From Lutispora saccharofermentans (GTDB lineage: Bacteria; Bacillota; Clostridia; Lutisporales; Lutisporaceae): DNA of 64,000 bases. Below, piece by piece: positions 26,727 to 36,069 of this stretch. The stretch is from positions 62,001 to 126,000 of the forward strand of contig NZ_JAJEKE010000004.1 of NCBI RefSeq assembly GCF_024363565.1, given 5' to 3'. The position numbers and the translations under genes were made by a program. Within the stretch, counting starts at the first letter, position 1; every line of letters begins with the position of its first letter. The notes below the pieces were generated by a model. The model did no database searches, had not been told where the DNA came from, and saw nothing but the letters and a program-made list of their open reading frames with translations.

Positions 26727-28898
26727 TTAATGCTTCTCGATAAGCCTGATAACTTCAGGAAAATCCATCCCAAGCTTTTCCATTAATTCTACAGAAGGAA
26801 TTCCCTTTTCCGTCCATCCCCTTCGCTTATATACAGCATCAACAAGCTTTTCATACTGTTCATATTTATATTTCCTCAATGCTTCTATTTTTTCCGCTGT
26901 ACTCATCTCTTCAGGTTTTAGCCCCAAAATATTTTCCAACTGCTTGTCATACCTTTCTTCCCTGGATAGATATTCTTCCTCTGTAACAGGTCCCATGGAA
27001 CGATACGGAGGTATATCGTGTTCTCTGGTTCCAAATCCCATCTTAAGGTTAAATACCCTTTGGAAATTATACACACGTTCTGATTGCAGGAGCATCTCTT
27101 CTTTATCTATGTTTTTTCCCGTAACGCTATTAAAAAGTTGAACATAATTTTCAACATGCTCAGGAACCTTTGCCGGCTCATCGGTCATGTGATTGTCGGC
27201 AGGCTCCACATCATTCCAAGGCAGCTTGCATAGGCCGTTCAAGCCAAACCAAGTTCTGAATATAGGAAAATAGTGAAGAGCTTCAGCCTTATCCTCAAAG
27301 GTAGGTATCTGATTGTTGACCATATCCATGAATATAAGCCAGGCTTCATCATGCTGAGGACCTTTATTGGCTAATGCATACCCTCCCTGCTGTGCCAATG
27401 ATTCTTTAGACACATATTGAGAATATTCCAAGCCCTTCACTTCCATGCCTATATCGTTTAAAAATTTCGGATCGGCTCCGTAGCTCTCAGTTAAAAGCTT
27501 CTTAATACGCCTGATTCCTTGACCTGCAATCTTACCAAAGCCCTTACCCTTTGCCATTTGATGAAGAACTTCCATGGCAGCATCTCCATTGCCGAAATTT
27601 AATTCAATACCTCCGGTTATATCTTTGTTTATTATGTTGTTTTCATAGCACTCCATCAAAAATGCCATAGTAGTGCCAAAAGATATAGTGTCAATACCAT
27701 AAGTGTCACAATAGAAATTACACTCCATAATATAATCCGGATCAAATATTCCGCAATTGCTTCCTACTCCTCCTACTGTCTCATATTCCGGTCCGTCAAC
27801 TACAACCTTGTGGCCTTTATAGGGTCCTGTCTTTAGTTCATAATCTTGAGCTGCCTTGGCACAAGCCATAGAACATCCGTGCCAGCAGCCGTCCGGGGAG
27901 CCTTGTACCACTTTTTTCACCAAGACCTTGGAATCTATTTTCCGGGAATCTTTATGGGAGCCGTATTTAAAATTATGAACAGGCAGAAGATCATAATCAT
28001 CCATTATCTCTACCAAGTGGGCAGTGCCTATTTCTCTCATCCTGCACTGATCCTTGTCAAGCTCCTTTATTTCCCTGTGAAGCTTCAGGCCCAGTTCTTT
28101 TATCTTTTCGACATCTGCAGGATTGTTGCTGTCGCCCTTCACCCCTTTGTATCTCACTACAACTGCCTTGATTTTTTTATTTCTGAATACCGTTCCTATT
28201 CCGCCTCTGCCTGCTTGTTTAAGTCTTTGGACTTTTTTTCTTTTGTCATAAAAGCTGAAATTCAATACTCCCAGCAAGGTATGCTCTGCTGCTTCCCCTG
28301 CGCTTACTATAGATATGTTCCTCTTATCCTCTTCAGATTCTGCAAATATTTCTGTCAGTTCTTCTGCAAGTATATGACTGTTCAGCGACTCCAAAGGAGC
28401 TTCGTAAATTTCAACGACCCCCTTGTTTCCATCTATAAGAATAACAATATCCTTTTCAGCCTTGCCTTGAATCTCAAGGGCATCCCAGCCTGAAAACTTC
28501 ATGAGGGGTCCAAAATGCCCTCCCACATTGCTGTCTATAACTGAGCCTGTTGTGGGGGATAGACTGACTACCAGAGACTTTCCCGCACCCGGATATTGGG
28601 TAATGCCGCCTATAGGACCCGGTGATATTACTATTTCATTTTCCGGATCATCCCATTTGGTAGTGCTTTTTACTGCATTCCACAGATACCAAAGCCCGAA
28701 GCCCTTGCCTCCAATAAATTTCTCTTTTATTTCTTCGGGAACTTCCTTAGCCTCTATAATATTGTCCGATACATTGATATATAAGGTTTTATTTGCGTAG
28801 CCTCTTTGTATCTCTCCAGGGGTGTATTCATATCTTTTTAACAGCTTGTGAGCCTCTTTAATTTTTTCAACGTTGTCTTTTACACCTGTTACATTCAT
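26727..28898 (-). CDS. Aldehyde ferredoxin oxidoreductase (tungsten enzyme)
   Basis: 723 residues. The N-terminal AOR domain has IGGKGFGLWYLW and the pterin-binding SPGPIGGITQYPGAGKSLVVSLSPTTGSVIDSNVGGHFGP region. The AOR-wide PDGCWHGCSMACAK (CxxxCxxxC near 345) and a later Cys (GLCKLPWND near 610) provide the 4Fe-4S ligands. It oxidises aldehydes to acids with ferredoxin, or the reverse. A polyferredoxin gene 42 bases upstream and a MoaD-like gene downstream complete the unit. At 723 residues it is longer than the classic ~605-residue Pyrococcus AOR, closer to the longer bacterial AOR subgroup. Substrate unknown. Confidence 0.93.
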   Translation of the reverse strand: MNVTGVKDNVEKIKEAHKLLKRYEYTPGEIQRGYANKTLYINVSDNIIEAKEVPEEIKEKFIGGKGFGLWYLWNAVKSTTKWDDPENEIVISPGPIGGITQYPGAGKSLVVSLSPTTGSVIDSNVGGHFGPLMKFSGWDALEIQGKAEKDIVILIDGNKGVVEIYEAPLESLNSHILAEELTEIFAESEEDKRNISIVSAGEAAEHTLLGVLNFSFYDKRKKVQRLKQAGRGGIGTVFRNKKIKAVVVRYKGVKGDSNNPADVEKIKELGLKLHREIKELDKDQCRMREIGTAHLVEIMDDYDLLPVHNFKYGSHKDSRKIDSKVLVKKVVQGSPDGCWHGCSMACAKAAQDYELKTGPYKGHKVVVDGPEYETVGGVGSNCGIFDPDYIMECNFYCDTYGIDTISFGTTMAFLMECYENNIINKDITGGIELNFGNGDAAMEVLHQMAKGKGFGKIAGQGIRRIKKLLTESYGADPKFLNDIGMEVKGLEYSQYVSKESLAQQGGYALANKGPQHDEAWLIFMDMVNNQIPTFEDKAEALHYFPIFRTWFGLNGLCKLPWNDVEPADNHMTDEPAKVPEHVENYVQLFNSVTGKNIDKEEMLLQSERVYNFQRVFNLKMGFGTREHDIPPYRSMGPVTEEEYLSREERYDKQLENILGLKPEEMSTAEKIEALRKYKYEQYEKLVDAVYKRRGWTEKGIPSVELMEKLGMDFPEVIRLIEKH

Positions 28899-28940
28899 CC
28901 TCTAACCTTCCTCCTGTTCATAATTCATAAATATATTTTC

Positions 28941-29342
28941 CTAATCTATATTTTTCAATTCGATTGCCTTTGTGGGACATTGCTTGGCGCATTGACCACA
29001 AGCAATGCATTTGAAAGGCTCTAAAAACTCCTTATGTATTCTCATGGAGAGGGTAGGACAGAATCCGACACACATAAGGCAGCCTACGCACTTTTCCTTG
29101 TCAATCATTACAACACCATTCTTCGCCCTGTATATGGCCAGTTCGGGGCATATTCCTATACATTCCCCGCATTGACTGCATACATTTATTACTTCGCCCT
29201 TTTCTCCCGGCTCATCATATATTTTTATTGAGGATTTTTCTCTGTCACCGGATTTAAAAAAGGTTTGGGCACAAGTTTCCTCGCATATGTGGCATTGTAT
29301 GCATAACGTTTCATCTTTTTGTAGAAATTTCATAACATTCAC
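28941..29342 (-). CDS. Ferredoxin-like protein with four 4Fe-4S motifs
   Basis: 133 residues with four Cys clusters: CIQCHICEETC (about 15-25, CxxCxxC-x3-C), CSQCGECIGICP (about 55), CVGCLMCVGFCP (about 84) and CIACGQCAKQCP (about 112). It is an electron-transfer partner, most likely the AOR acceptor (AorA-like), given its place directly upstream of the AOR gene. Confidence 0.9.
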   Translation of the reverse strand: MNVMKFLQKDETLCIQCHICEETCAQTFFKSGDREKSSIKIYDEPGEKGEVINVCSQCGECIGICPELAIYRAKNGVVMIDKEKCVGCLMCVGFCPTLSMRIHKEFLEPFKCIACGQCAKQCPTKAIELKNID

Positions 29343-29398
29343 CTCATCATTAATTTGTTTATGGCTTTAAGCTGTTAAGCAGCAATGGGCTCCCTTTT

Positions 29399-31129
29399 TT
29401 ATTGCTTTTTTAAAACTTTTCCTGCTCTGATTCCTGTACAGCCTTTCTTATCAAGGACTAGCTCACCATTAACTACTACATACTCTATTCCTTCCGGATA
29501 TACTCTTGGCTCTATATAATTTTCATTGGTTTTTAAACTATCCATATCTAAAACAACTAAATCAGCATAATTGTTTTCTAATACTTTACCTCTCCCCTCT
29601 ATATTCATAAAATCAGCGGGAAAGCCTGTTATCTTCCATATGGTCTCCTCAATAGTATCCATACCGTATTGAAGTATATATTTGGGAAAAGCACAGTAGG
29701 TATGTGGGTGAGGCAATAGTTCTGCTATCTCTGCATCATTCCCGTAAAGCCCGACCAGATCAAAGGCATATGTGTCAGTGCACACACTTGCTCTGTCATG
29801 CTTCAGAAGAGTCTTAAATTCTTCCTCAGATTTTCCATTTCTTCTTATCATGATGAATGGCTCCTCCAATAGCAATTGCATAACGGCTTCGACAGGCTCC
29901 ATATTCTTTTCAATGGCTATATCGTTGATGCTTTTTCCTATATAACACTCCGATTCGCTCTTCGTAATAAAAATTTTGTTCTGCCACCATGGATCTGATT
30001 TGCCGCTTAGAGGATACCATTCTCCATCCCTTAAAAGTTTTACCAGCTTATTTCTGTAGTCCTTTGCCTTCAAGTTTGTAATGAATTGGTCCAATGAACC
30101 TGATTGTTTTATCCAAGGGGTAAAATATGATGCAAGATAGGGATTTATACAAATGCCGCCGCTGACACCGGGTATTACATCGAAGGCAACGTCAGCTCCT
30201 TTTTCTATATAGCTGTCTATAACCTCCAATGTAATTTCTGATGCATGCCTGTCCATCTCTGGATTCTCCGGATATATTTCAAAGCCTGAGGTCAGGTGTG
30301 ATATCTCAGTCTTAACCCCTGTTTCAAGGGCTATCTCAAGAGCTTCAACAATGCCTTCAAGCTTATTTGGCCTTGCCGATCCAGCTATCCTCAAGCCGGT
30401 TCTTCTCCAATGGGTGAAGTAATATCCGCCAAGCTCTTTTATATGATTGACGAATTCAATGATCTCCTCTTTATCCGCGGATGCACTAGGCGGATAGTCT
30501 CTGCCTGTCGACATACCCCAAGCCCCGCTTTCCATAGCCTCCGTGAGATGCTCCTTCATTTTAGCCATTTCTTCTCTTGTAGGCTTTCTCATATAATCAA
30601 GCCCCATGACATCAGCTCTTATTTGGCTATGACCTGCCAAAGTGATCATGTTGCAGGCCATGCCTTTTTTCTCAACCAGCTTTATGTATTCACCAAAAGA
30701 CTTCCATTCTACGGCCTGTCCTGTCTTATCCTTGACCACAGGCAGCACTTTATCTACCGGCTGAACTGTCTGAGGAGAGTATATAAAAGGGTCAATATCA
30801 TTCCACATGTCATATTCCCAATATTTTCTCATCCAGTAATTATTTATAGGAGCATTAGAATCACCGCACTGGCCTCCAATAAAAGTCGTAATTCCTTGTC
30901 TTATATAGCTTTCACAGTCAGGATATAAGAAGGCTGAACAATCTGCATGTGAATGAGTGTCTATAAAGCCGGGTGTAACATACCTGCCCTCTATATCTAT
31001 GACATTCTCCTTCTGGTCAATTTCCCCTATTTTTACTATTCTGGAATCTATGATGCCTATATCTGCCTTATATGCTTTTTTCTTTGTTCCATCAATTATA
31101 GTTCCATTTTTTAAGACTAGGGTAAACAT
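29399..31129 (-). CDS. Amidohydrolase of the N-acyl-D-amino-acid deacylase family
   Basis: 576 residues from ATG at 31129. Earlier in-frame starts reach 31270, but the sigma-54 promoter lies inside that stretch and AGGAAAGGG precedes this ATG, so this start is chosen. Metal-dependent hydrolase fold: GTIIDGTKKKAYKADIGI, the HxH pair in DTHSHADC, conserved MSTGRDYPPSA, EISHL, and a late Asp in SVCTDTYAFD. D-aminoacylases remove acyl groups from N-acyl-D-amino acids; the exact substrate is not evident. It is the first gene of the run amidohydrolase-ferredoxin-AOR-MoaD. Confidence 0.85.
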   Translation of the reverse strand: MFTLVLKNGTIIDGTKKKAYKADIGIIDSRIVKIGEIDQKENVIDIEGRYVTPGFIDTHSHADCSAFLYPDCESYIRQGITTFIGGQCGDSNAPINNYWMRKYWEYDMWNDIDPFIYSPQTVQPVDKVLPVVKDKTGQAVEWKSFGEYIKLVEKKGMACNMITLAGHSQIRADVMGLDYMRKPTREEMAKMKEHLTEAMESGAWGMSTGRDYPPSASADKEEIIEFVNHIKELGGYYFTHWRRTGLRIAGSARPNKLEGIVEALEIALETGVKTEISHLTSGFEIYPENPEMDRHASEITLEVIDSYIEKGADVAFDVIPGVSGGICINPYLASYFTPWIKQSGSLDQFITNLKAKDYRNKLVKLLRDGEWYPLSGKSDPWWQNKIFITKSESECYIGKSINDIAIEKNMEPVEAVMQLLLEEPFIMIRRNGKSEEEFKTLLKHDRASVCTDTYAFDLVGLYGNDAEIAELLPHPHTYCAFPKYILQYGMDTIEETIWKITGFPADFMNIEGRGKVLENNYADLVVLDMDSLKTNENYIEPRVYPEGIEYVVVNGELVLDKKGCTGIRAGKVLKKQ

Positions 31130-31186
31130 CCAACACATCCCTTTCCTATATATTTGTTTCAATGAAATAATATTGTCTTTATCATC

Positions 31187-31202
31187 AGCAAGCTTAATGC
31201 CA
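31187..31202 (-). promoter_or_regulatory. Sigma-54 promoter of the amidohydrolase-AOR operon
   Basis: Minus-strand TGGCATTAAGCTTGCT, with GG-N10-GC spacing. The start of transcription would be about 48 bases ahead of ATG 31129, which decides the start of the amidohydrolase gene. A 19-bp perfect palindrome (31274-31316) lies about 100-140 bases upstream. Confidence 0.78.
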
Positions 31203-31268
31203 ATTTTATAATTAATCACGAACCCTTCTGCTTCCATAGCCTGAATGCTCCTCAAAAAAAGCTTAGAC

Positions 31269-31316
31269 AAAAAAACGAATAAGAAATGTTTACTTCTTAA
31301 ACATTTCTTATTCGTT
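31269..31316 (-). terminator. Terminator of the first P5C dehydrogenase gene (19-bp perfect stem)
   Basis: Arms 31274-31292 and 31298-31316 are exact complements with a 5-base loop; on the minus strand TTTTTTT follows. It ends the lrp-P5CDH cassette. Its position ahead of the sigma-54 promoter at 31187 means it might also be bound by an activator, but the T run favours termination. Confidence 0.88.
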
Positions 31317-31341
31317 TATGTCCATATATTTTACTAAAGCA

Positions 31342-32970
31342 TTATTCTATATTATCCGAATATCTGTAATCATTAACCTGATTAAAATTATCCTTTATGA
31401 CTCTGGGGCTTATCCACCTCATCATATTGAATATGCTTCCTACCTTATCATTGGTGCCTGATGCTCTGGCACCGCCAAAGGGCTGGAGACCTACCGATGC
31501 GCCGGCAGTCTTATCATTTATATAGAAGTTGCCTGCCGTATGCATCAATTTATCCTCCACCTCAGCTATAACATATCTGTCCTTGGCGAATATAGAACCT
31601 GTCAAGCCATATTTCGTTGTGCTCTCGCATAAATCTACCGCATAGTCGAATCTTTCATCCTCATAGACATATGCAGTCAGCACAGGTCCGAATATTTCCT
31701 CTTTTAAGGTCCTAAAATCAGGATTGTTGGTTAGTATGAAGGTCGGCTCTATAAAATAGCCTTTTGAATCATCACACTTGCCGCCGGCTAATATCTCTGC
31801 ATCGTGAGAATTTTTAGCATAATCTATATAGCTCTTTATTTTATCAAAGGAAGCTTGATCTATTACTGCTCCTATAAAATTGCTGAAATCCTCTACATCA
31901 CCAACTTTTATTGTTGATATTTCTCTGATCATTTTTTCCTTTACCTCAGGCCATAGGCCCTTTGGTATATAGCATCTGGAAGTAGCAGAGCATTTTTGTC
32001 CCTGCAGTTCATAGGCACCCCTTATCAATGCAGCCACAAGAGTATCTACATCAGCAGAGGCATGAGCTAATACATAATTTTTGCCTCCTGTTTCTCCTAC
32101 AAGCTTTGGAAAGCTTCTATAGTTTTGTATATTATCTCCCACAGCTTTCCACATTTCCTGGAAGGTATCTGTAGAGCCTGTAAAATGTATCCCTGCAAGA
32201 TTTGGATCTTTGAGCACCACATTTCCTATTTCGCTGCCGCTTCCGGGAAGAAAATTGATCACTCCATCGGGAAGTCCGGCTTCTTTGAACAGCTGGTATA
32301 CTATATAAGAAGAATAAACTACATTGGAAGCAGGCTTCCATATAACCGTATTTCCCGCCATAGCCGGCGCTGCGCTTAAATTGCATCCTATTGCCGTAAA
32401 ATTAAAGGGCGTAACGGCAAATACAAAGCCGTCCAAGGGTCTGTATTGTGTCCTGTTCCAGCTGTCTCTGGTTGATATAGGCTGCTCGCTGTATATTTTA
32501 TACAAGGAGCTTGCATTGCTCTTTAGAAAATCTACAGACTCACAAGCTGCATCTATTTCTGCTTGGAAATATGTCTTGCTCTGAGTAAGCATTGTAGCAG
32601 CATTTAATCTGGCTCTCCAAGGGCCCGCTGCCAACTCTGCAGCTCTGAGAAATATGCCCACCCTATGCTCCCAGGATAATTTCTCCCATTTCTTTTTTGC
32701 CGAAAGCGCAGCATCAATGGCCATCTCAGCTTCTTTCTTTCCCGCTTTATGATAAATTCCTATAACTTTTTTATTATCATGAGGTACTATGCATTTTCCC
32801 GTATTACCGGTTCTTATCTCTTTTCCTCCAATAACTATAGGAATATCAAGCATTTGCTCTCTCATTTCCTTCAACGTCTTCTTAAGCTCAGCTCTTTCCT
32901 TGCTTCCCACAGCATATTCCCGCACCTTTTCATTCTCAAAGCCAATTTCTTTAATAACGCCATTGTTCAT
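31342..32970 (-). CDS. L-glutamate gamma-semialdehyde (P5C) dehydrogenase, copy 1
   Basis: 542 residues, aldehyde dehydrogenase fold of the PruA/ALDH4 type: DGFVFAVTPFNFTAIG, the NAD-binding FTGST near 264, general base Glu293 in VGETGGKNYV, and catalytic Cys327 in GQKCSATSRCY. It oxidises P5C/glutamate semialdehyde to glutamate with NAD+. It lies 6 bases after its own Lrp-type regulator gene. A second gene of the same length, alike throughout, is at 36070-37698. Confidence 0.93.
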   Translation of the reverse strand: MNNGVIKEIGFENEKVREYAVGSKERAELKKTLKEMREQMLDIPIVIGGKEIRTGNTGKCIVPHDNKKVIGIYHKAGKKEAEMAIDAALSAKKKWEKLSWEHRVGIFLRAAELAAGPWRARLNAATMLTQSKTYFQAEIDAACESVDFLKSNASSLYKIYSEQPISTRDSWNRTQYRPLDGFVFAVTPFNFTAIGCNLSAAPAMAGNTVIWKPASNVVYSSYIVYQLFKEAGLPDGVINFLPGSGSEIGNVVLKDPNLAGIHFTGSTDTFQEMWKAVGDNIQNYRSFPKLVGETGGKNYVLAHASADVDTLVAALIRGAYELQGQKCSATSRCYIPKGLWPEVKEKMIREISTIKVGDVEDFSNFIGAVIDQASFDKIKSYIDYAKNSHDAEILAGGKCDDSKGYFIEPTFILTNNPDFRTLKEEIFGPVLTAYVYEDERFDYAVDLCESTTKYGLTGSIFAKDRYVIAEVEDKLMHTAGNFYINDKTAGASVGLQPFGGARASGTNDKVGSIFNMMRWISPRVIKDNFNQVNDYRYSDNIE

Positions 32971-32976
32971 CTTTCT

Positions 32977-33432
32977 CTATTCTCCCTTCGATTTTACTAT
33001 ATGATCCATTTTTGATAGTATTAACATGGTAAGGGTTTCAGTGACTCCGTCCATTTTTAATATTTCATCGTGCAAGGCAGTAATATTTTCTGTGTTGTGG
33101 GCCCTAATCTTTATCAGGAGACACCATTGTCCGGTTATTCGGTAGCACTCTTCTATGGTAAGTCCATCCACCCTTATATTCATAATTTTCTTCATCAGGG
33201 ACTCAAAATCAGAGGTTTTGGCATTTATAAATATTAAAGCATTCAGCACCTGGCCCGCTTTGCACCAATCGATATAAGCCTTATAGCCCCTGATAATTCC
33301 GCTCTGCTCAAGCTTATTGACTCTCTGATGTATCGCCGGTCTCGAAATGTTAAGTATCTTACCTAGTTCCTCATGAGTCATCCTTCCATTCTTCTCTAAT
33401 TCTTTTAGAATTTTAAGATCCATATCATCCAC
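32977..33432 (-). CDS. Lrp/AsnC-family regulator, copy 1
   Basis: 151 residues from GTG at 33432 with GGGAGG upstream. N-terminal HTH (MTHEELGKILNISRPAIHQRVNKLEQSGIIRGY) and C-terminal RAM (ligand) domain with GQWCLLIKI and GVTETLTMLILS. It is cotranscribed with P5CDH copy 1, which it probably controls in response to an amino acid such as proline or glutamate (inference). A paralogue, about two-thirds identical by eye, is at 37699-38160. Confidence 0.92.
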   Translation of the reverse strand: MDDMDLKILKELEKNGRMTHEELGKILNISRPAIHQRVNKLEQSGIIRGYKAYIDWCKAGQVLNALIFINAKTSDFESLMKKIMNIRVDGLTIEECYRITGQWCLLIKIRAHNTENITALHDEILKMDGVTETLTMLILSKMDHIVKSKGE

Positions 33433-33462
33433 GCTGACACCTCCCGTTACTATATTGTGCTA

Positions 33463-33491
33463 ATTATATATTTATTTAATCATTTAGTCAA
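33463..33491 (-). promoter_or_regulatory. Sigma-A promoter of the first lrp-P5CDH cassette
   Basis: Minus-strand TTGACT (33491-33486), 17 bases, TATAAT (33468-33463). Just upstream at 33508-33520 is ACTACTATTCGTA, a motif that recurs as ACTACTTTTCGTA ahead of the second cassette (38237-38250). It is a candidate operator for the linked Lrp proteins. Confidence 0.72.
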
Positions 33492-33549
33492 TTATATAGC
33501 TAAAATAACTACTATTCGTAATTAATTTCAGTTTACTTAAAGTAATTTT

Positions 33550-33596
33550 AATAAACAAAATACAACACTCTTTGCAAGTGTTGTATTTTGTTTATT
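33550..33596 (-). terminator. Terminator of the beta-propeller gene (20-bp perfect stem)
   Basis: Arms 33550-33569 and 33577-33596 are exact complements; the core pairs TACAACACT with AGTGTTGTA and the outer part is A/T, so the 3' arm provides TTTTGTTTATT after the core. It can work in both directions. Confidence 0.75.
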
Positions 33597-33616
33597 AACT
33601 CTATTCTTATTTATCC

Positions 33617-35956
33617 CTAAGGTATCAAAATCTCTCCTTTTTGCTTCAGCGTGTTTATATCATTGGCCTTTATCATTCCCTTTGATACCGTATACAGATC
33701 ATCTTTAATATAGAGTATCCTATCTACATTCTTGCTGCTGTCATACCAGCTGCCGCCGGATTTTTTGTATTCCTCGTCGCTTATATGGCTTATTTTGCCT
33801 CTCAGCTTGAATCCGTTCACCAGATCTATATTATATATATAAGCTCCCTGGAAGGCGAAGCTGCCATATGCAGGCATTCTATTTTGCCCTATACCCTTGT
33901 CTCCATCTTCCACTTCCATTACTGTCACTGGAAATGCCATAAGGTTTTTCTCCTTTGAGAACAGCAGTGCCTTATGATTATTCAAAAGCTCGGAGCTTGT
34001 GCCCCTATCTCCTATTTTTTCTGTAAACATTTCTTTAGGATTGTTAACGTCGGTTACATCAAATATGGCTATCTTCATTCCCAGATAATATGCCGTCCTT
34101 CCGGTTTCATTGCCTTTGCTATCTTTATGCACCACTTCTACAGAGTCCTTGCCGAAGCCTATTATGTGATTCTCGTCATAGGGATGGAGATAGTCGCTGT
34201 ACCCCGGAATTTTCAGCGCTCCTAATATCTTTGGAGCCTTGGGGTCCTTCAAATCTATCACAAACAGGGGGTCAACAGTTTTGAAGGTTACCATGTAGGC
34301 TCTGTCGCCCATAAATCTTACGGAATATATTTTCTCACCGGGAGCTATATCTTCAATGCTCCCCACAGTTTTCATGCCGCCGTCCAATACATAGAGATTG
34401 TTCTTTGAGGTGCCCTCGTCATCTCTCCATATGTCACCTTTGGTAGTAGCTATTCTGAAATAACCATTATCTTCATCCATGGAAAATTGGTTGAGAATAT
34501 TTCCCGGCACGCTGCCTTTCCCTGTATAGACCAGTTTGCCTTCATTTAAAGCAAACCTGTGTACCAAGGTTTCTCTATCATTATAATCAGGCACAAATTT
34601 CGTCGGATTGGCTGAGTCATATATCACGGGATTTTTAGGCTCAGCAACATGCTTTGTCAAAGCCACATACAAATTTCCCGTAGATGCATATATATTTTCT
34701 CCGCCACCAAGATAGGTGGATACATTTGCCCCTTCCTTCGGCCTCCCCAGATCCAATCCGGCAACTATGAGATAATTGGATGCCACGCAGTCCGGGAAGT
34801 ACGCGATTTTATCATAAGGAATATTTACAAACTCCTGACCTATTGCACTGTCTTTATAGGAGGGCGTGTCATTTTCCTGTCCCGAATTCATTATGCGATA
34901 ATAGTTGAAATACTTGTTGGATACAAGATAGAGCTTATCTTCTATTTTTCTTGAAGAAAGATAACTGCCTTCCAGTTCTATCTCTCTTGATTTAGCGATG
35001 CTGCTTTTATCCTTTATGTTATATTCAATAAGCTTTACCGTATTATAGGAATATCGGGGAGGGTATATGGATTTCTTCTTTTCCATAGGTCTGGCTATGG
35101 GTATGTTGTTATTGGAACTGCCTATTACTATCAAACGCTCTTTATCTACATAAAGCTCCATGGGATATAAATTTTCTTCTCCCATTTTTAAGGTTTTAAT
35201 GATTTTCATTTCATTTGAAGGATATATCCTTGCGATGACTATTCTGTCATTGTTCACCTGATAGAGATATTCCCCATCTGTTTTCACTACATCGGCTTCA
35301 TCCACACCCTGGACCTGAACATTCGTACCCGAAAAATCCGAAGACTCGGATTTTGATTCCTTCATCTTATTAGAAACAGCTTTCCCCGCTGCTTCTGCAG
35401 CCTGCGGTGCAGCACCGGCAGCCTGTACAGCCGTATCATTTACAGTTCCTCTTATTACGCCTTCGTTTTCGGCCGCATAATCATAATTTCCGACTCCGGC
35501 CTCATCCAAAAGCTTTTTAAAGTTTTCCAGACTTCCTACCACCGGCAGCTTTTCCGGCACCGCTTCCATCACTGCAAAATTCATTTTTAAAGCTTCACCG
35601 ATAGGTTTTCCACTGCTGTATCTGACATTTTTGCTTATGTAGAGTGTATAAGCCTCTCCTCTTTTATATTCAGCCAAAGGTTTTATTACCAATGTTTTAC
35701 CATCCTTATCCAAGGCTCTGTCTATTGGCAGCTTTGTGCCATTGGAATCCTTTACCCATATATTTGCCCTGGTCAAAGTGTTTGCCGCCAGAGGAGCGTC
35801 AAAGGGCACCTTCAGCACCTCATCAACAGCGACGCCTTTCATTTCCGGCAATTCCCTGTATACCTCTTCTTTCGCAAAGGCTATGATTGTCACCGTCATA
35901 GAGATTATTATCAGCAGTATCAAAGAATTTCTCATGAATTTCTCATTGCCGCACAT
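33617..35956 (-). CDS. Secreted beta-propeller domain protein with Ig-like N-terminal domain
   Basis: 779 residues. An N-terminal membrane/signal segment (about 8-28) is followed by an SbsA-type Ig-like domain (about 40-130, VPFDAPLAANTLTRANIWVKD and YTLYISKNVRYSSGKPIG). After a low-complexity Ala-rich linker (about 180-205) comes the long Beta_propel-type domain, beginning NVQGVDEADVVKTDGEYLYQVNNDRIVIARIYPS. These proteins are exported and membrane-attached; their role is unknown. It sits between the two lrp-P5CDH cassettes with its own terminator, so it is not cotranscribed with them. An AAAGGATGG site precedes ATG at 35956; ATG seven codons later is an alternative. Confidence 0.87.
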   Translation of the reverse strand: MCGNEKFMRNSLILLIIISMTVTIIAFAKEEVYRELPEMKGVAVDEVLKVPFDAPLAANTLTRANIWVKDSNGTKLPIDRALDKDGKTLVIKPLAEYKRGEAYTLYISKNVRYSSGKPIGEALKMNFAVMEAVPEKLPVVGSLENFKKLLDEAGVGNYDYAAENEGVIRGTVNDTAVQAAGAAPQAAEAAGKAVSNKMKESKSESSDFSGTNVQVQGVDEADVVKTDGEYLYQVNNDRIVIARIYPSNEMKIIKTLKMGEENLYPMELYVDKERLIVIGSSNNNIPIARPMEKKKSIYPPRYSYNTVKLIEYNIKDKSSIAKSREIELEGSYLSSRKIEDKLYLVSNKYFNYYRIMNSGQENDTPSYKDSAIGQEFVNIPYDKIAYFPDCVASNYLIVAGLDLGRPKEGANVSTYLGGGENIYASTGNLYVALTKHVAEPKNPVIYDSANPTKFVPDYNDRETLVHRFALNEGKLVYTGKGSVPGNILNQFSMDEDNGYFRIATTKGDIWRDDEGTSKNNLYVLDGGMKTVGSIEDIAPGEKIYSVRFMGDRAYMVTFKTVDPLFVIDLKDPKAPKILGALKIPGYSDYLHPYDENHIIGFGKDSVEVVHKDSKGNETGRTAYYLGMKIAIFDVTDVNNPKEMFTEKIGDRGTSSELLNNHKALLFSKEKNLMAFPVTVMEVEDGDKGIGQNRMPAYGSFAFQGAYIYNIDLVNGFKLRGKISHISDEEYKKSGGSWYDSSKNVDRILYIKDDLYTVSKGMIKANDINTLKQKGEILIP

Positions 35957-36029
35957 ATTATAACACCATCCTTTATTTGGTATTCTTTATAGATTAGACG
36001 GATTTCATGCATTATAGTTCCTGTTGATG

Positions 36030-36062
36030 AAAAATACAGCGGGGATTTTCACCTCCGCTGTA
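36030..36062 (-). terminator. Terminator of the second P5C dehydrogenase gene
   Basis: TACAGCGG (36035-36042) pairs with CCGCTGTA (36055-36062), loop 12; TTTTTC follows on the minus strand. It is 8 bases past the gene's stop. Confidence 0.82.
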
Positions 36063-36069
36063 TTTACCG

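Noticed and set aside
29399..31270. The long form of the amidohydrolase ORF starting at 31270
   Set aside because: The sigma-54 promoter at 31187-31202 lies inside the extra codons, which have no family similarity, and a ribosome site precedes ATG 31129.
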